The notes under the pieces were generated by a model. The model was not told the DNA's origin, did no database searches, and was given only the letters and a program-made list of their open reading frames with translations. Positions 63,508 through 64,000 of a stretch of DNA of 64,000 nt are shown here, piece after piece. Every line of letters begins with the position of its first letter. Position 1 is the first letter of the stretch. The translations under genes were made by a program, and so were the position numbers. Source of the stretch: Mycolicibacterium mengxianglii (GTDB lineage: Bacteria > Actinomycetota > Actinomycetes > Mycobacteriales > Mycobacteriaceae); contig NZ_CP065373.1 in NCBI RefSeq assembly GCF_015710575.1, forward strand, positions 1,736,001-1,800,000. The letters run 5' to 3'.

Positions 63508-64000
63508 CAGAGGATCACCACCGAGCGCAGCACTTCACCGGCGTGCATCTTGTGGAAGGCGTCTTCGATGCCGTCGAGGGTGATGCGTTCGGAGACGAAT
63601 TTCTCCAACGGCAACCGGCCCTGCAGATACAGCGAGATCAGGGTGGGGAAGTCACGCTCGGGCAGGCAGTCGCCGTACCAGCTCGATTTCAGGGAACCGC
63701 CGCGGGAGAAGAAGTCCACCAGCGGCATTTCCAGTGTCATGTCCGGGGTGGGCACCCCGACCAGCACGACGGTGCCGGCCAGGTCGCGGGCGTAGAAGGC
63801 CTGCTTCCAGGTTTCCGGGCGCCCTACTGCGTCGATGACGACATCGGCGCCGAACCCGCCGGTCAGGTCCTGGATGGTCGTCACCGCATCGAGGTCGGTG
63901 GCGTTGATGGTGTGGGTGGCGCCGAACTCGCGCGCCCACTCCAGTTTCCGGTTGTCACGGTCCACGGCGATGATCATCTTGGCACCGACGAGGGCGGCAC
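63507..64000 (-). CDS. mscR: S-(hydroxymethyl)mycothiol dehydrogenase / S-nitrosomycothiol reductase, C-terminal part
   Basis: The C-terminal 164 residues of a zinc alcohol dehydrogenase; the start is off the right edge. Readable segments are [29 protein letters not shown] (dinucleotide specificity region), [43 protein letters not shown] and [20 protein letters not shown]. Together with the following MBL hydrolase it is the formaldehyde/nitric-oxide detoxification pair of mycothiol-using actinobacteria. Confidence 0.9.
   Translation of the reverse strand, partial: AALVGAKMIIAVDRDNRKLEWAREFGATHTINATDLDAVTTIQDLTGGFGADVVIDAVGRPETWKQAFYARDLAGTVVLVGVPTPDMTLEMPLVDFFSRGGSLKSSWYGDCLPERDFPTLISLYLQGRLPLEKFVSERITLDGIEDAFHKMHAGEVLRSVVIL

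Overview
The window is a continuous stretch of high-GC chromosome from an actinobacterium, almost certainly a fast-growing mycobacterium (Mycolicibacterium type). The markers are an antigen-85 mycolyltransferase with the mature start [10 protein letters not shown], two cutinase-like (Culp) serine esterases, a PE-PPE-domain esterase, paired FadE acyl-CoA dehydrogenases, a SigH-like ECF sigma factor, and a mycothiol-dependent dehydrogenase (MscR) beside its metallo-beta-lactamase partner. The right end looks like the M. tuberculosis Rv2259-Rv2264c neighbourhood, judged from memory of those proteins. No rRNA, tRNA, CRISPR array, insertion sequence or phage was seen.

Layout. 1-6.7 kb: a carbohydrate catabolic locus with a sugar ABC transporter ATPase (cut by the left edge), a phosphomannose-isomerase-like cupin, a LacI regulator facing a promoter with two operators, a class II aldolase, and a three-gene operon (FGGY kinase, DeoR regulator, PfkB kinase). 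It ends in a 37-codon SDR remnant. 6.8-11.1 kb: an envelope-stress locus, an eight-gene overlapping operon (three Asp23/Gls24 proteins, a J-domain-like protein, a DUF2273-type peptide, two DUF6286-type membrane proteins, a YeaQ/GlsB protein) divergent from an ECF sigma factor coupled to a further Asp23-like gene. 11.1-16.2 kb: a FadE pair; a long leader with strong hairpins; a methylene-THF-reductase-like flavoprotein coupled to a methyltransferase; a cutinase. 16.4-21.9 kb: jetA-jetB-jetC of a Wadjet/MksBEF-type SMC complex with no jetD nuclease beside it. 22.4-24.5 kb: three paralogous small secreted proteins, each with a strong terminator. 24.5-36 kb: SDR, amidase, acyl-CoA dehydrogenase, DedA-type protein, cutinase, SigH-like sigma, glycogen phosphorylase, APH-type kinase, tautomerase and a benzoylformate-decarboxylase-like enzyme. 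36-43 kb: SMP-30 hydrolase, purine permease, lipoprotein, two stress proteins, a quinone-oxidoreductase pseudogene, SDR, antigen 85. 43-49.7 kb: two divergent DUF4185 proteins (probable GH183 endo-D-arabinanases), then a TetR-SDR-cysteine-repeat operon divergent from another SDR across two TetR operators. 49.6-54.7 kb: a complete Dpp/Opp peptide ABC transporter. 54.8-64 kb: a PE-PPE esterase with an apparent N-terminal frameshift, a DHDPR-like dehydrogenase, an Hsp70-like membrane protein, a DJ-1/PfpI protein, a SABATH methyltransferase, a GH5-like glycosidase, and the MBL/mscR pair.

The parts most worth attention are the cysteine-repeat protein (12 Cys, exactly one every third residue, after seven 12-residue repeats), the Asp23 operon with its own ECF sigma factor, the nuclease-less Wadjet/Mks operon, the structured leader before the MTHFR-like gene, and the divergent pair of putative arabinan hydrolases.
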